Positions 28,098 through 38,062 are shown, counted from the first letter of the stretch. The stretch is DNA of 64,000 bases from AR5 sp041497115 (GCA_041497115.1 JBGQFW010000009.1:1-64000); one strand, 5' to 3'. Notes: generated by a model not told the origin, from the letters alone. Numbers and translations are program-made.

Positions 28098-31000
28098 ATG
28101 GCAGCCGAGGCTTCCTCACACAACGTACCGCTTGAAGCATTTGTAGCAAGGCTGCTCCAAGGCATCAGCCGCAGCCCACTCCTCAAGGCTTTTCCGACGA
28201 AGGCAATTAGTCGAATCGATCTGAATCGGCTGAGGCTTTGTGACGAGGGCACCCCAGAAGAACTCGTGAGAGCCGTAGTCGGCAGTGACGGGGGCTTGCG
28301 CGTAGTATTCCGCTCCTTCTCCGAGGCCGGCCGTATCGGAGACGAGAGCAGGGCGCTGTTCTCGGCTCTCAAGTCAAAGCTTCAGCGAGAAGCCAATCTA
28401 GTGTTTCGTGAGACAGGCCTGAGGACGTTGTGGCTCGCTTACCCGGTGTTATTTGTTCCGTCCCCTTACGATGACCGGAGCGATTTTCTGCTTGCCCCGC
28501 TCTTCTTGTGGCCGTTGCAGATTGTGGCGACTGGCATGCCTGAGGGAGAGTTGATTCTCGCGCGCGACCCAGCTGGTGGAGGACCTCGTTTCAACCGGGC
28601 CGCAATGCAATGGATCCGCCGGAACCTCGACTTCGAGCCCGCGGAACCCAGCGCAAGCGATGTTCGAGAAATCGACTCTCTCGAGACGTTGCGGGCCTTG
28701 TGTAGCACGGTGTCCCACAGTTTCCGACCCTCCATAGAGGCTGGTCTAAGCGGGCGCCTGTCGCCTATTCCCAACAAGGGAGACCTTGCGACATCCACGG
28801 TTCCGGCGCTCCTGAATAGTGGTCTGATTGGGCTCATCCAGTGGGAAAACCAGGAACTGCTCCGTGATCTCGAAGTTTTAGTGCCACTGGAAGGCCTTGG
28901 GGGGGCAGCGACCGGCCTTCTTCGGACACCAGAACGTCGCGCTGAGACACAGCGTCCCAATCCCACAGAAGAAGACCGTTATCTCGTCACAGATACCGAC
29001 GCGTCACAAGAGCGCGCGGTATGGATGGCCCGAGGCGCCGAAGGGGTGGTGGTGCACGGTCCACCTGGAACTGGGAAGTCGCAGGTCATAGTCAACATAA
29101 TCGCCGACTGCCTTGCGCACGGTCAGACCGTTCTTGTGGTCTGCCAAAAGAAAGCTGCACTCGATGTCGTAGCGTCTCGGCTTCGAGCAGTCGGTCTCGA
29201 GGACACGTTCCTCCAGGTGGATGATCCCGAGGGTGATCGACGACGCGTTATCGAGACGATCAAAGCTCAAACGAAACCCAATACTGCAGATACTGACGTG
29301 TTGCGACAAGGTCTAGCGACAAAGATTCGGCAGTTAGAGGGAGAGCTGGAGTCCTATCGTCATGCACTCTTCGATGTCCGTAGCAAACATGGACTCAGCT
29401 ACCGTCGTGTCGTGGCGCGAATGACTCTACTCCAGGCGCGATGTGCTGGCGCACTACCGTCAGCCAAGCTCAGCGAATTGGTTGAGCATCATGACTACCA
29501 AGGCGTTCAACGGCTGTCACAACTGTTTGGGGACATACAGCAAATCTTCGATGACGCGCGGCCTACCGAGAATCCATGGATCTCTGCCCGAGAGGGCGTG
29601 ACCGGGGATCCTTACGAACGAGAGGCTATAGGCCGTGACTTCGAACGACTCGAACCGCTCGCAAAAGAAGTGGATCGCGTCATAGGATCACAGAGCTATC
29701 AGTTTGAGGGTCAGTGCGACAAGATTGCCCGAGCTCTGGAGGGTCTTAGGTCGCACTTACCGTTTCTCCAATCCTACTTGCGGGCAAATAGCCCCGGTCA
29801 TCAGCTTCGTTCCGATACGATGTTTTCCGACGTTTTCTTGACCGAGGTATCTACAGCAATTCCCGATTTAGTGCGCTGGCACAACAGTTGGGCCCGATTG
29901 TTTGTTCCTGCATTTCGCCGGGCGAAGAAGAGAGTCGTAGCGCTACATCGGCAGTATCCGTGGCTTATGAGGGGCGATGCCAATAAACGACTGGTCGGCA
30001 CGATCGCTTCGGCGGCGGGTGCCGGAGCTTTTCTTCGCAAGGCGGACTCGCTCGGGACATGGCTCCAGCCCGTAGCGGTGAAGAAGATGGAATCTGACGT
30101 TCGGGCGGCACGGCCGATTTCGGAAGGGTTTCGCGGACTCGTTGAATGGCTGCCGCGGCTCCCAAGGCTGGTGCAGTATCAGGCGATGGTGCAAGGCCTC
30201 AGTGCGTCGGAGCGCATCGTCTTACAGGAATTGACCCAAGAGACGAAGGGACACTGGCCGGAGCTGGTCGAACTGGCGGCTTTGCGTGTATGGGCCTCAA
30301 GGGCCGAACGGGAAACGCCAATTCTTCGCTCGATGTCCCGGGAGCTCTACGAAGCCCGAAGGAAGGAATTGAAGGAGGGATTAGATTCAAAGCGCGAGTT
30401 GGAAGCAAAATCAATTCTTGCCCGATGGGCGGAGAAGTGGACCCGGGCTGATCTTCGATGGCGTTCGGGCTTGACTGTCCGCGGACGCACATCCAGACGA
30501 CTTCGTGAGATCGTGGATCTCTGGGGCGCCCAGGGCTTATTCGTTCTACGTCCTTGTTGGCTTGTCAATCCCGGAACAGCCAGCCAGATCTTTCCGCTGA
30601 AGGCACAACTGTTCGACGTAGTCGTATTCGACGAGGCGTCTCAGTGCCCACCGGAATATGCAGTTCCCGCGTTGTACCGTGGCGGGCGAGCTGTCGTCGC
30701 GGGGGATGCGAAACAGCTTCCGCCGACTCTCTTTTTCAAGAGCACATTCGATTTCAGCGACGATGAAGAAGAAGCCAGCGAAGAAGAACGCGACACTATT
30801 GAGGCCGCCGAGAAACGTCATGAGTTGGCAGTCTCTACCGGCGCGGATGACTTATTGGCCCTGGCGCAGGCCCGACTGCCAGAGGCATATCTTGGAGTGC
30901 ACTATCGGTCGAGAGATCCTCATCTGATCCTGTTTTCCAACGCGGCGTTCTATGGAAATCGTCTTGACACGCCTCGGCCGGCGCGCTCGGTAGTTGAGGG

Positions 31001-32555
31001 GAACCTGCCGGCGTTGTCACTCGTGCACGTGAACGGCACATATTCGAAGGCGCGGACGAACCATAAAGAGGCGGAGGCCGTCGTTGACTACGTGCGGGAT
31101 ATCTGGGCGAACAGGGGCCGGCCCCCGACCATCGGGGTCGTAACGTTCAACGAGCCTCAGCAACAAACCATTCTTGATCGGCTCGATGACTTGGCTAGGC
31201 GGGACCGACAGTTTGGGGCGATGTACGAACGAGAGCGAACTCGCAAAGATCAGGGACAGGATGTCGGGTTTTTTGTGAAGAATCTCGAGGCTGTGCAGGG
31301 TGATGAACGGGACGTAATGGTCTTCTCGACAACATATGCTCATCGCGAAGACCGAGTATTCAGCCGTGCGTTCCTGGGACCGCTAAACCGAGAAGGGGGC
31401 GAGCGACGCCTTAATGTTGCGATCACGCGGGCAAAGCTATGGATTCGAATCTTCACATCGCTGCCGATAGAGAGCATCGCAGAAGCCCGGACGCCAGGAG
31501 CAGTGCCGGCGGGTAACGCGCTGGGGCGGTGGATGCTTCAACTGTATTTGATGTATGCGGAGGCGGTCACTCGGGGTGAGGCTGACACCGCCATTGCGAT
31601 CCTGGAGCAGGCGCTGCGGCTCGGGGGCCAGGCAGGCTCTGACCGGGAGGTGCCGGGAGTCGAGGAATCCGAGTTTGAAGTTGAAGTCGGGGACCGTATT
31701 CGCACAGGACTTGGATACCGGGTCGATCCGCAAGTCGGATCCGGCGCCTTCAGAATCGACCTCGCAGTTCGGCATCCGGAGGATGAATCGTGTTACGTCC
31801 TCGGCGTGGAATGCGATGGCAAGGCGTATCATTCCGCGCCAGCCGCGCGCGCATACGATCTGTGGCGCCAGCACATCCTTGAGGATCGAGGGTGGCGCAT
31901 TCACAGGGTGTGGTCGACCTCTTGGAGGCAGGACCCCAATGCCGAGGTCGCCAGGATAGCGGATGCCATTCGGCACGCGATGAGTTCAGGAGCACGGCCG
32001 CCCTCGGCACAGAGCGTGGCTGATCATCGCGAGGAACGTAGTGACCCCACGAGTTCTATAGATAGTGTCCCTGAGACCGCCCTCGCGCCTGACGTCCAGT
32101 CGCAGCGACCGGGGTCGAGCGTTTTGGCCGACGGTAGTCCAATCGAACAGGGGTCAGCTTCCGAGCCGAGTAGTCTCGTGCGCATTGGGAAGCCCCCGCG
32201 GGGACAAACGCCGAATCGCGGAGAAGGAGATGTGCTTAATAGAGCAATCTCCGATCGCCTCACGGCGAATGCGTGGAATTGCCTGCGCTGCAGAGGCAAG
32301 ATGCGGCTGTGGGTGGGACGTCACGGACCGTATCTAGAGTGTGTTACTACATCGTGTAAGCGCACCATCTCGATAGAGACTCCGATCCTGCTTAGTGTGT
32401 TGGAAGACCTTGGAGTCCAGTGCCCCTCCTGCAATCGGCCGATGCGACCTGCGAAAGGACCTTATGGACCGTTCGTCGGCTGTTCCGGATCTCCCGCCTG
32501 TGCGGGACGAGTCTCGTGGCGCGACTTAAGAGATCAGTTTCGAAAGGGCGGATGA
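28098..32555 (+). CDS. Large SF1 helicase with Vsr-like nuclease and topoisomerase zinc fingers
   Basis: A 1485-residue protein. Residues about 1-300 have no recognised motif. Walker A is GPPGTGKS at about 321, Walker B VFDEASQCPP at about 845 with GDAKQLPPT following, and later helicase motifs are HYRSRDPHLI, EAVQGDERDV and LNVAITRAKLW (about 1105). This is the UPF1/DNA2-like SF1 layout with a long insertion between motifs. Residues about 1198-1285 match a Vsr/DUF559-type nuclease fold: FRIDLAVRHP, GVECDGKAYH, DRGWRIHRVWS. Residues about 1395-1475 hold two topoisomerase-I-type C4 zinc fingers. Its G+C is visibly below its neighbours and its codon use is mixed, which points to horizontal transfer. 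The architecture resembles anti-phage or plasmid-defence nucleases. No partner gene or integrase adjoins. Confidence 0.85.
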   Translation: MAAEASSHNVPLEAFVARLLQGISRSPLLKAFPTKAISRIDLNRLRLCDEGTPEELVRAVVGSDGGLRVVFRSFSEAGRIGDESRALFSALKSKLQREANLVFRETGLRTLWLAYPVLFVPSPYDDRSDFLLAPLFLWPLQIVATGMPEGELILARDPAGGGPRFNRAAMQWIRRNLDFEPAEPSASDVREIDSLETLRALCSTVSHSFRPSIEAGLSGRLSPIPNKGDLATSTVPALLNSGLIGLIQWENQELLRDLEVLVPLEGLGGAATGLLRTPERRAETQRPNPTEEDRYLVTDTDASQERAVWMARGAEGVVVHGPPGTGKSQVIVNIIADCLAHGQTVLVVCQKKAALDVVASRLRAVGLEDTFLQVDDPEGDRRRVIETIKAQTKPNTADTDVLRQGLATKIRQLEGELESYRHALFDVRSKHGLSYRRVVARMTLLQARCAGALPSAKLSELVEHHDYQGVQRLSQLFGDIQQIFDDARPTENPWISAREGVTGDPYEREAIGRDFERLEPLAKEVDRVIGSQSYQFEGQCDKIARALEGLRSHLPFLQSYLRANSPGHQLRSDTMFSDVFLTEVSTAIPDLVRWHNSWARLFVPAFRRAKKRVVALHRQYPWLMRGDANKRLVGTIASAAGAGAFLRKADSLGTWLQPVAVKKMESDVRAARPISEGFRGLVEWLPRLPRLVQYQAMVQGLSASERIVLQELTQETKGHWPELVELAALRVWASRAERETPILRSMSRELYEARRKELKEGLDSKRELEAKSILARWAEKWTRADLRWRSGLTVRGRTSRRLREIVDLWGAQGLFVLRPCWLVNPGTASQIFPLKAQLFDVVVFDEASQCPPEYAVPALYRGGRAVVAGDAKQLPPTLFFKSTFDFSDDEEEASEEERDTIEAAEKRHELAVSTGADDLLALAQARLPEAYLGVHYRSRDPHLILFSNAAFYGNRLDTPRPARSVVEGNLPALSLVHVNGTYSKARTNHKEAEAVVDYVRDIWANRGRPPTIGVVTFNEPQQQTILDRLDDLARRDRQFGAMYERERTRKDQGQDVGFFVKNLEAVQGDERDVMVFSTTYAHREDRVFSRAFLGPLNREGGERRLNVAITRAKLWIRIFTSLPIESIAEARTPGAVPAGNALGRWMLQLYLMYAEAVTRGEADTAIAILEQALRLGGQAGSDREVPGVEESEFEVEVGDRIRTGLGYRVDPQVGSGAFRIDLAVRHPEDESCYVLGVECDGKAYHSAPAARAYDLWRQHILEDRGWRIHRVWSTSWRQDPNAEVARIADAIRHAMSSGARPPSAQSVADHREERSDPTSSIDSVPETALAPDVQSQRPGSSVLADGSPIEQGSASEPSSLVRIGKPPRGQTPNRGEGDVLNRAISDRLTANAWNCLRCRGKMRLWVGRHGPYLECVTTSCKRTISIETPILLSVLEDLGVQCPSCNRPMRPAKGPYGPFVGCSGSPACAGRVSWRDLRDQFRKGG

Positions 32556-32573
32556 CCGACGTGTCTGGCGAAA

Positions 32574-33455
32574 CTAGAGGCGCGGGCGGACGTCGCGGGC
32601 GACGCGCTCGTAGGTGGAGGTCATCTCGGCGAGGTCGCGCATGCGGGACTCGAGGATGACGTGGGCGACGCCGAGATCGCGGAGCGCGCGAAGCTCGGCC
32701 ACCAGCTCGTCCGAGGTCTTCCGGGCGGCGACGCCCACGCGCGCGCTGATCGTCAGCGTGGCGGGGTCGCGCCCGGCCCGGGCGCACGCCGTCTTGAGAT
32801 CGGCGAGACCGTGGGCGAGCGCCGCGGGGGTCGGAAACGCGGCGTGCCAGCCGTCGCCCAGCGTGGCGACGCGCTGCAGCGCGCGCTCGGTGTGGCCGCC
32901 GATCCAGATCGGGATGGTGCCGGCGGCGGGCTGCGGCCGGCAGCCGAGCGCCTCGAACGAGAAGAACCGGCCCTTGAAGGTCACCCGCTCCTCGCGCCAG
33001 CACGCGCGCATCACGCGGATCGCCTCGTCGCTCCACGCGCCGCGCTGCGCGTAGGGGACGCCGAGCAGCTCGATCTCCTCGCGCATCCACCCCACGCCGG
33101 CGCCGAGGATCACCCGGCCGGGGGCCAGGTGATCCACCGTCGCCAGCATCTTGGCGGTCAGCACGGGGTGGCGGTGGGGCAGCACGAGCACGCTGGTGCC
33201 CAGCCGGATCCGACTGGTGATACCGGCCACCAGCGCCATCACCGCCAGCGGCTCCAGAAAATCGGTGGACGGCGAGAGCGGGAAGTCGCCCGTCGCGTTG
33301 TAGGGGTAGCGCGAGCGGATCTCCCACGGGATGACGACGTGGTCGCTCACCCACAGCGAGTCGTAGCCGAGCGACTCGGCCCGCCGCGCGAACAGGGTCA
33401 GCGCCTCCCGCGTCGCCGCCGGCCCGTAGACCGGCAGGTGGCAGCCGATCTCCAC
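32574..33455 (-). CDS. LLM-class F420-dependent oxidoreductase
   Basis: A 293-residue luciferase-like (TIM-barrel) oxidoreductase. It has SLGYDSLWVSDHVVIP, the SRIRLGTSVLVLPHRHP and LDHLAPGRVILGAGVGW-type segments (here VDHLAPGRV), PIWIGGHTERAL and GDGWHAAFP. These match the TIGR03619 type, predicted to use F420 rather than FMN; cofactor choice is inferred from family resemblance. The GTG start overlaps the last base of the upstream fatty acyl-AMP ligase stop, so the two form an operon on the minus strand. Substrate is unknown. Confidence 0.87.
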   Translation of the reverse strand: MEIGCHLPVYGPAATREALTLFARRAESLGYDSLWVSDHVVIPWEIRSRYPYNATGDFPLSPSTDFLEPLAVMALVAGITSRIRLGTSVLVLPHRHPVLTAKMLATVDHLAPGRVILGAGVGWMREEIELLGVPYAQRGAWSDEAIRVMRACWREERVTFKGRFFSFEALGCRPQPAAGTIPIWIGGHTERALQRVATLGDGWHAAFPTPAALAHGLADLKTACARAGRDPATLTISARVGVAARKTSDELVAELRALRDLGVAHVILESRMRDLAEMTSTYERVARDVRPRL

Positions 33456-35065
33456 TACGCGTGCACCATGCGCTCGGCCAGCTCGCCGGCCTGGATCATC
33501 TGCACGAGGCGCGAGCGCTGGATCTTGCCGCTCGACGTCTTGGGGATCGTGCTGCTGCGCACCAGCAGCACCCGGGACGGCCGGTGGCCGCGGCTCCGGT
33601 ACACGCGGCTGACGATCTCGCGCACGAGCTCGTGGTATTCCTGCTCGCCGGCCGTCTCGCTGCGCACCTCGGCCACCACGTGCAGCCGCTGGCTGCCGGT
33701 GCGCTCGCTGTCCACGCCGACCGCCGCCGAGTAGCGCACGCCGGGGACGTGGTCCACGACCTCCTCGATGTCGGCGGGCAGGATGTTCTCGCCGCCCAGG
33801 ATGATGAGGTCCTTGATGCGGCCGGTGATGAACAGGAACCCCTCGGCGTCCACGAAGCCGAGGTCACCGGTGCGCAGCCAGCCGTCCGCGCTCAGCACGC
33901 CGGCCGTCGCGGCGGGGTTGTTGTAGTACCCCTGCATCACCCCCGGGCTCTTCACGCAGACCTCGCCCTCGACACCGGCCGGCAGCAGGGCGGCGCCGGC
34001 GCCGTCCTCGCCGGCCGGCTCGACGACGCGCACGGAGACGCCGCGGCACGGCCGGCCCACCGACACGAAGCGGCCGGAGCCGTCCACGCGCAGCGCGGTC
34101 GCCCGCGGCCAGATCGCCACCGCCAGCGTCGCCTCGGCGAGGCCGTAGCACGGGCAGATCACCCGCTCGACGCCGAAGTGGCGCTCGAAGGCGTCGATCG
34201 TGGAGGTCCGCACCGGCTCGGCGCCGGAGAGGGCGGCCTTGAGGTGGGTGAGGTCGAGGTCGGCGGTGTCGCGCACGTGGCGCACGCAGTTGCGGTAGCC
34301 GAAGTCGGGGGACACCGTGAACGTGGCCTTCACCTTCGTGATCAGCTCCAGCCACTGGCGCGGGTTGCGCAGGTCGGGCGGCAGCAGCCACAGCGGCGTG
34401 GCGGTGAGCGGCGGCGTGAACGTGCAGCCGATGAGCCCCATGTCGTGATAGAGCGGCAGCCACGACACCACGCGGTCCTCGACGTTGATCCCGGCCCCCT
34501 CCGACATGAACTTGCAGGTCTCGGTGACGTTGCGGTGGCTCAACATGACGCCGCGGGGGTGGCCGGTGCTGCCCGAGGTGTACTGGATGAACGCGAGGTC
34601 TTCCGGCGCCGCCTCCCGGTCGCGCGGCGGCGCGCCGTCGGCATCGAGCTCGTTGGGCTCGAGGATCATCCGCACGTTGGGGGCGAGCGCGACGCTCTGG
34701 TCCACGCCGGGCCGGAACCAGCCGACCGTGGCCACCGCCACCGCCTCCGAGTCGCGGAAGACGTTGCCGGTCGCCTCCACGCCGAGCGTCGGATAGAGCG
34801 GCACCGGCACCGCGCCCAGGCGCACGCAGCCGAAGAACGTGTAGAAGAACTCCGCGCAGGTCGGATAGATCAGGCAGACCTTGTCACCCGGGCGCACGCC
34901 GGCGCGGGCCAGCCCCGCCGCGTAGCGCCCGCTCTGCTCCCACTGCCGCCGATACGTCACCGTCTCGTCGTACACCTCGAAATATTGCAAGTTCGGTGAG
35001 CGCTCGGCCCGCCGGCGCATCATCTCGCCGAGCGTGGCAGCGTCGCGGGGCTCGAGGTCGGCCAT
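33455..35065 (-). CDS. Fatty acyl-AMP ligase-like enzyme (FAAL)
   Basis: A 536-residue ANL-family protein. The P-loop QYTSGSTGHPRGVMLSHRN and the motif WLPLYHDMGLIG are typical of fatty acyl-AMP ligases that load acyl groups onto carrier proteins rather than CoA. Other segments are CYGLAEATLAVA, SPGVMQGYYNNPAATAGV, DLIILGGENILPADIEE and the terminal lysine motif IPKTSSGKIQRS. No acyl carrier protein or polyketide synthase adjoins, so a CoA ligase function cannot be excluded. ATG at 35065 is used because family similarity begins there; the longer open frame is antisense to the peptidase gene. It is followed by the LLM oxidoreductase with a one-base overlap. Confidence 0.87.
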   Translation of the reverse strand: MADLEPRDAATLGEMMRRRAERSPNLQYFEVYDETVTYRRQWEQSGRYAAGLARAGVRPGDKVCLIYPTCAEFFYTFFGCVRLGAVPVPLYPTLGVEATGNVFRDSEAVAVATVGWFRPGVDQSVALAPNVRMILEPNELDADGAPPRDREAAPEDLAFIQYTSGSTGHPRGVMLSHRNVTETCKFMSEGAGINVEDRVVSWLPLYHDMGLIGCTFTPPLTATPLWLLPPDLRNPRQWLELITKVKATFTVSPDFGYRNCVRHVRDTADLDLTHLKAALSGAEPVRTSTIDAFERHFGVERVICPCYGLAEATLAVAIWPRATALRVDGSGRFVSVGRPCRGVSVRVVEPAGEDGAGAALLPAGVEGEVCVKSPGVMQGYYNNPAATAGVLSADGWLRTGDLGFVDAEGFLFITGRIKDLIILGGENILPADIEEVVDHVPGVRYSAAVGVDSERTGSQRLHVVAEVRSETAGEQEYHELVREIVSRVYRSRGHRPSRVLLVRSSTIPKTSSGKIQRSRLVQMIQAGELAERMVHA

Positions 35066-35076
35066 CGCCCGTCCTC

Positions 35077-36807
35077 TCAGGGGCGCGCGCCGAGCGTGGC
35101 CCGCGTGTCGTGGTCCACGCCGTCGCGCAGGTAGATTACGTGGACGTCGTCGCCGGGCCGCCGCTCGCGCAGCGCGCGCAGCAGGTCCTCGAAGTTGTTC
35201 ATCGGCCGGTCGGCGAAGCGGACCAGCACGTCGCCCTCCCGGAGGCCGGCGCGGGCGGCCGCGCTGCCCGTCACCACCTGGGTCAGGCGGAGCCCGTCGG
35301 ACTCGGCGCCGTCGCCGCCCACGCCGAAGAACGGGCGGGTGCCGCCCACGGCGTGCTCGGCCGGCGGCTCCTGCGCGGGGCGCTGCAGCGCCACGAACGC
35401 CGGGCGGGCTCCGGCGGCCAGCCGCTCGGCGAGGCGCGCGCCCACCGCGGCGACGCGGGCCATCCCGGACGCGTCGATCTTGTCGGGAGTGTCGGTGGGA
35501 CGGTGATAGTCGGCGTGCTCGCCGGTGTGGAAGAACACCACCGGAGCGCCGCCGTCGTAGAAGCGCGCGTGGTCCGACGGACCCCACGGCGAGTCGCGCA
35601 GCGTGGCGGTGACGCCCGCCGCGCGCAGCGCCTCGACGACGGCCTCGCGCAGCCCCTGGCCGCTCGCCACGCCGCCGATCATCAGCGTGCCGCCGTGCAG
35701 GCGGCCGACCATGTCGAAGTTCAGCATCGCCGCGGTGCGGCCGAGCGCCACCGTGGGCTCGCGCACGTAGTGGCCGGAGCCGACGAGCCCGCTCTCCTCG
35801 GCGCCGAAGAGGGCGAAGACCAGCGTGCGGTCGCGCGGCCCGGCGGAGGCGAACGCGCGGGCGAGGCCGAGCACGAGCGCGCTGCCGGAGGCGTTGTCGT
35901 CGGCGCCCGGATAGACGACCCCACCCATCACCCCGAGGTGGTCGTAGTGGGCGCCCAGCACGACGGCTTCGTCGGCGAGCGCGGGATCGGCGCCGGGCAG
36001 CACGCCGACCACGTTGACGGCGGCGCGCTCGGCGGTCTCCAGCGCCACGCGGATCTCCGCGCGGGCGGCGGCGGCCACGAACGAGGCGGGCGCGCGGCGC
36101 TCGGCGATTCGCGCGACGAGCCCCGCCGTGGTGACGCCGGCGGGCGCCAGGAGCACGTCGGCGGCGGCGGGCGTGAGGCTGCCGGAGACGATGCGCACGC
36201 CGGCGGCGGTGGCGGCGAGGGAGGGCAGGCGGTCGCCGACGATCAGCAGGGCGCGGGCGCCGGCGCGGCGCGCCGCGATCAGCTTCTCGAGGCGGGAGGC
36301 GGGGACGCCGGCCAGATGCGGGGGCGCGCCCTCCAGCGCCAGCGCGACCCGGTCGCGCGCGTCCACCCCCGCCCAGTCGTCCCAGCCGGCCTCGGGCGCG
36401 CTCACGCCGTACCCGACGAAGGCGAGCTCGCCCTCCACCCGCTCGCGGAGCGAGCCGCCGTGCGGCGTCCAGTCGCGATCGAGGTCGAGCGCGCGCCCGT
36501 TGACTGCCAGCGCAGTGCCGGGGGCGATCCGGGTGACGGTCGTCACCCGGAACGACTGGAAGAACGAGTCGTGCTCACCGCCGGGGCGCAGCCCGGCGGC
36601 GCGCAGCCAGCCCGCGATGCGGTCGCCCGCCAGGTCGCCGCCCGCGGTGCCCGAGCGGCGGCCGTCCATGCCGGGGCCGGTGAGGACCTCCACGGTCGCG
36701 CGCAGCTCGGCCTCGCCGGGAGGGACGACCGCGGGCCGCGCCAGGGCGGGCGCGGAGGCGAGGACCAGCAGCAGGACGACGAGGAGACGCGGGTGCCGCC
36801 CGATCAC
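35077..36807 (-). CDS. Secreted M28-family metallopeptidase with PA and PDZ domains
   Basis: A 576-residue exported zinc peptidase. Signal peptide residues 1-23; a PA-like domain inserted at about residues 110-260; and the M28 catalytic core with zinc ligands and catalytic residues in GAHYDHLG, GADDNASG, GAEESGLVGS, NFDMVGR and FFHTGEHADYH. A C-terminal PDZ domain follows at about 480-565 (FFGVGG, LREGDVLVRFADRPM). Predicted to release N-terminal residues from peptides in the periplasm. The GTG start has TAAGAT about eight bases upstream, so the transcript may be leaderless. Upstream neighbour is the YbaK-like gene, four bases away. Confidence 0.9.
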   Translation of the reverse strand: MIGRHPRLLVVLLLVLASAPALARPAVVPPGEAELRATVEVLTGPGMDGRRSGTAGGDLAGDRIAGWLRAAGLRPGGEHDSFFQSFRVTTVTRIAPGTALAVNGRALDLDRDWTPHGGSLRERVEGELAFVGYGVSAPEAGWDDWAGVDARDRVALALEGAPPHLAGVPASRLEKLIAARRAGARALLIVGDRLPSLAATAAGVRIVSGSLTPAAADVLLAPAGVTTAGLVARIAERRAPASFVAAAARAEIRVALETAERAAVNVVGVLPGADPALADEAVVLGAHYDHLGVMGGVVYPGADDNASGSALVLGLARAFASAGPRDRTLVFALFGAEESGLVGSGHYVREPTVALGRTAAMLNFDMVGRLHGGTLMIGGVASGQGLREAVVEALRAAGVTATLRDSPWGPSDHARFYDGGAPVVFFHTGEHADYHRPTDTPDKIDASGMARVAAVGARLAERLAAGARPAFVALQRPAQEPPAEHAVGGTRPFFGVGGDGAESDGLRLTQVVTGSAAARAGLREGDVLVRFADRPMNNFEDLLRALRERRPGDDVHVIYLRDGVDHDTRATLGARP

Positions 36808-36811
36808 CCGC

Positions 36812-37288
36812 CTATCTTAGCGCGACATGGACCCTCGCCACGCGGCCGCCCGTCATCGCGACGAGCTCGGCCGGCGCCAGGCGGAAGACCGTGTTGGGGT
36901 GGCCGGCCGCCGCCCAGATCGCGTCCCACTGCAGGAGGTGCTCGTCGATCAGCGTCACGATCGGCTTGACGTGGCCGACCGGCGCCACGCCGCCGATGGC
37001 GAAGCCGGTCTCGGCCCGCACGAAGTCGGCGTCGGCGCGCTCGAGCGGCTCGCCGACGAGCACGGCCACCAGCGGCTCATCCACGCGATGGGCGCCGCTG
37101 GTGATGACGAGGAGCGCGCGCCCCGAGTCGCGCAGGCGGAACACGAGCGACTTCGCGATCTGATCCACGCGGCAGCCGACCGCCCGGGCGGCGTCGGCGG
37201 CGGTGCGGGCGGAGAGGCCGAGGTCCACCACCTCGTGGCCCCCGCCGAGGGCCCGGAGCGCGTCCTGCACGCGGCGGACGGTGGCCAC
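36812..37288 (-). CDS. YbaK/ProX-type aminoacyl-tRNA deacylase
   Basis: A 158-residue protein of the YbaK/EbsC family, which hydrolyses misacylated tRNA (Cys-tRNA-Pro and relatives). Motifs are QIAKSLVFR with the conserved lysine (about residue 46), ITSGAHRVD, TGFAIGGVAPVGH and a central HPNTVFRLAP. The length is standard for a free-standing deacylase. GTG at 37288 lies one base from the PIG-L deacetylase stop, suggesting an operon with it. Confidence 0.88.
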   Translation of the reverse strand: MATVRRVQDALRALGGGHEVVDLGLSARTAADAARAVGCRVDQIAKSLVFRLRDSGRALLVITSGAHRVDEPLVAVLVGEPLERADADFVRAETGFAIGGVAPVGHVKPIVTLIDEHLLQWDAIWAAAGHPNTVFRLAPAELVAMTGGRVARVHVALR

Positions 37289-37289
37289 G

Positions 37290-37988
37290 TCAGAACGGCA
37301 GGATGATGTGGTCGAACGCCTCCGCGTAGGCGTAGCCCTTGCTCTTGCCGAGCTCGGCCGAGCGCTGGCGCACGCGCTCCTGCACGGAGGCGAAGTCGCG
37401 GAACTGGCTGGCGTGGCAGGCCAGCGCGCGGAGCTTGAGGTCGATGACGTCGGAGATGTCCACGACCATCTGGGGCTCGTGCCACTGCATCACGTACACC
37501 TCGCGGACCCGGTGCGGCTCGAACTCCGGCAGCAGCTCGGGGAACGCCATGTGATCGCGGGCGAGCGGATACACGCAGTCGAGCGCCACGCCGCCGACGA
37601 TGCGGTGATCGCGGTGCGAGAACCCGAGATTGTAGGTGCGGGTGGGGCTCTGGCAGACGACCAGGTCCGGCCGCCACCGGCGGATCTGGCGGGCGACGTC
37701 GCGGCGCACGTCGCGCGTGTCCTCGACCTCGCAGTCGGGGTAGCCGAGGAACTCCACGCGTGCGACCCCCAGCGTGCGCGCGGCGTTGCGCTGCTCGTCG
37801 GCCCGGATGGCGGCCAGCCGCTCGGGGGTCATCGCGCGGTCGCCCGACCCCTTGTCGCCGTTGGTGACGATGACGTAGGTGACCTCGCAGCCGTCCTTGA
37901 CGAGCGTGGCGATGGTGCCGCCGGCGCCGAACTCCGAGTCGTCGGGATGCGCGGTCACCACCATCACGCGCTGGATCTTGTCGGCCAT
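37290..37988 (-). CDS. PIG-L/LmbE-family N-acetylglucosamine deacetylase
   Basis: A 232-residue zinc-dependent deacetylase. The motif TAHPDDSEFGAGGT (about residues 12-25) supplies two zinc ligands and the catalytic aspartate, and FSHRDHRIVGG supplies the third ligand. The family deacetylates GlcNAc-containing small molecules and includes BshB and MshB of bacillithiol and mycothiol synthesis. A role in low-molecular-weight thiol production would fit the glutaredoxin and DinB genes nearby but is only inferred. ATG at 37988 follows GAGAGGAG. It is divergent from the membrane protein pair at 38077. Confidence 0.87.
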   Translation of the reverse strand: MADKIQRVMVVTAHPDDSEFGAGGTIATLVKDGCEVTYVIVTNGDKGSGDRAMTPERLAAIRADEQRNAARTLGVARVEFLGYPDCEVEDTRDVRRDVARQIRRWRPDLVVCQSPTRTYNLGFSHRDHRIVGGVALDCVYPLARDHMAFPELLPEFEPHRVREVYVMQWHEPQMVVDISDVIDLKLRALACHASQFRDFASVQERVRQRSAELGKSKGYAYAEAFDHIILPF

Positions 37989-38062
37989 GAATGCTCCTCT
38001 CGCCGGAGACTGCCCTTGAGACGCCGCGACCCAGCATACCGATTCACCGGCCGCCGGCGCGC

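Noticed and set aside
28098..32555. Integrated mobile element carrying the helicase
   Set aside because: No integrase, transposase, tRNA target or flanking direct repeat could be found; only composition suggests transfer.
34996..36969. Plus-strand open frame opposite the M28 peptidase
   Set aside because: Shadow of the peptidase gene with repetitive Arg/Gly/His composition and no motif.
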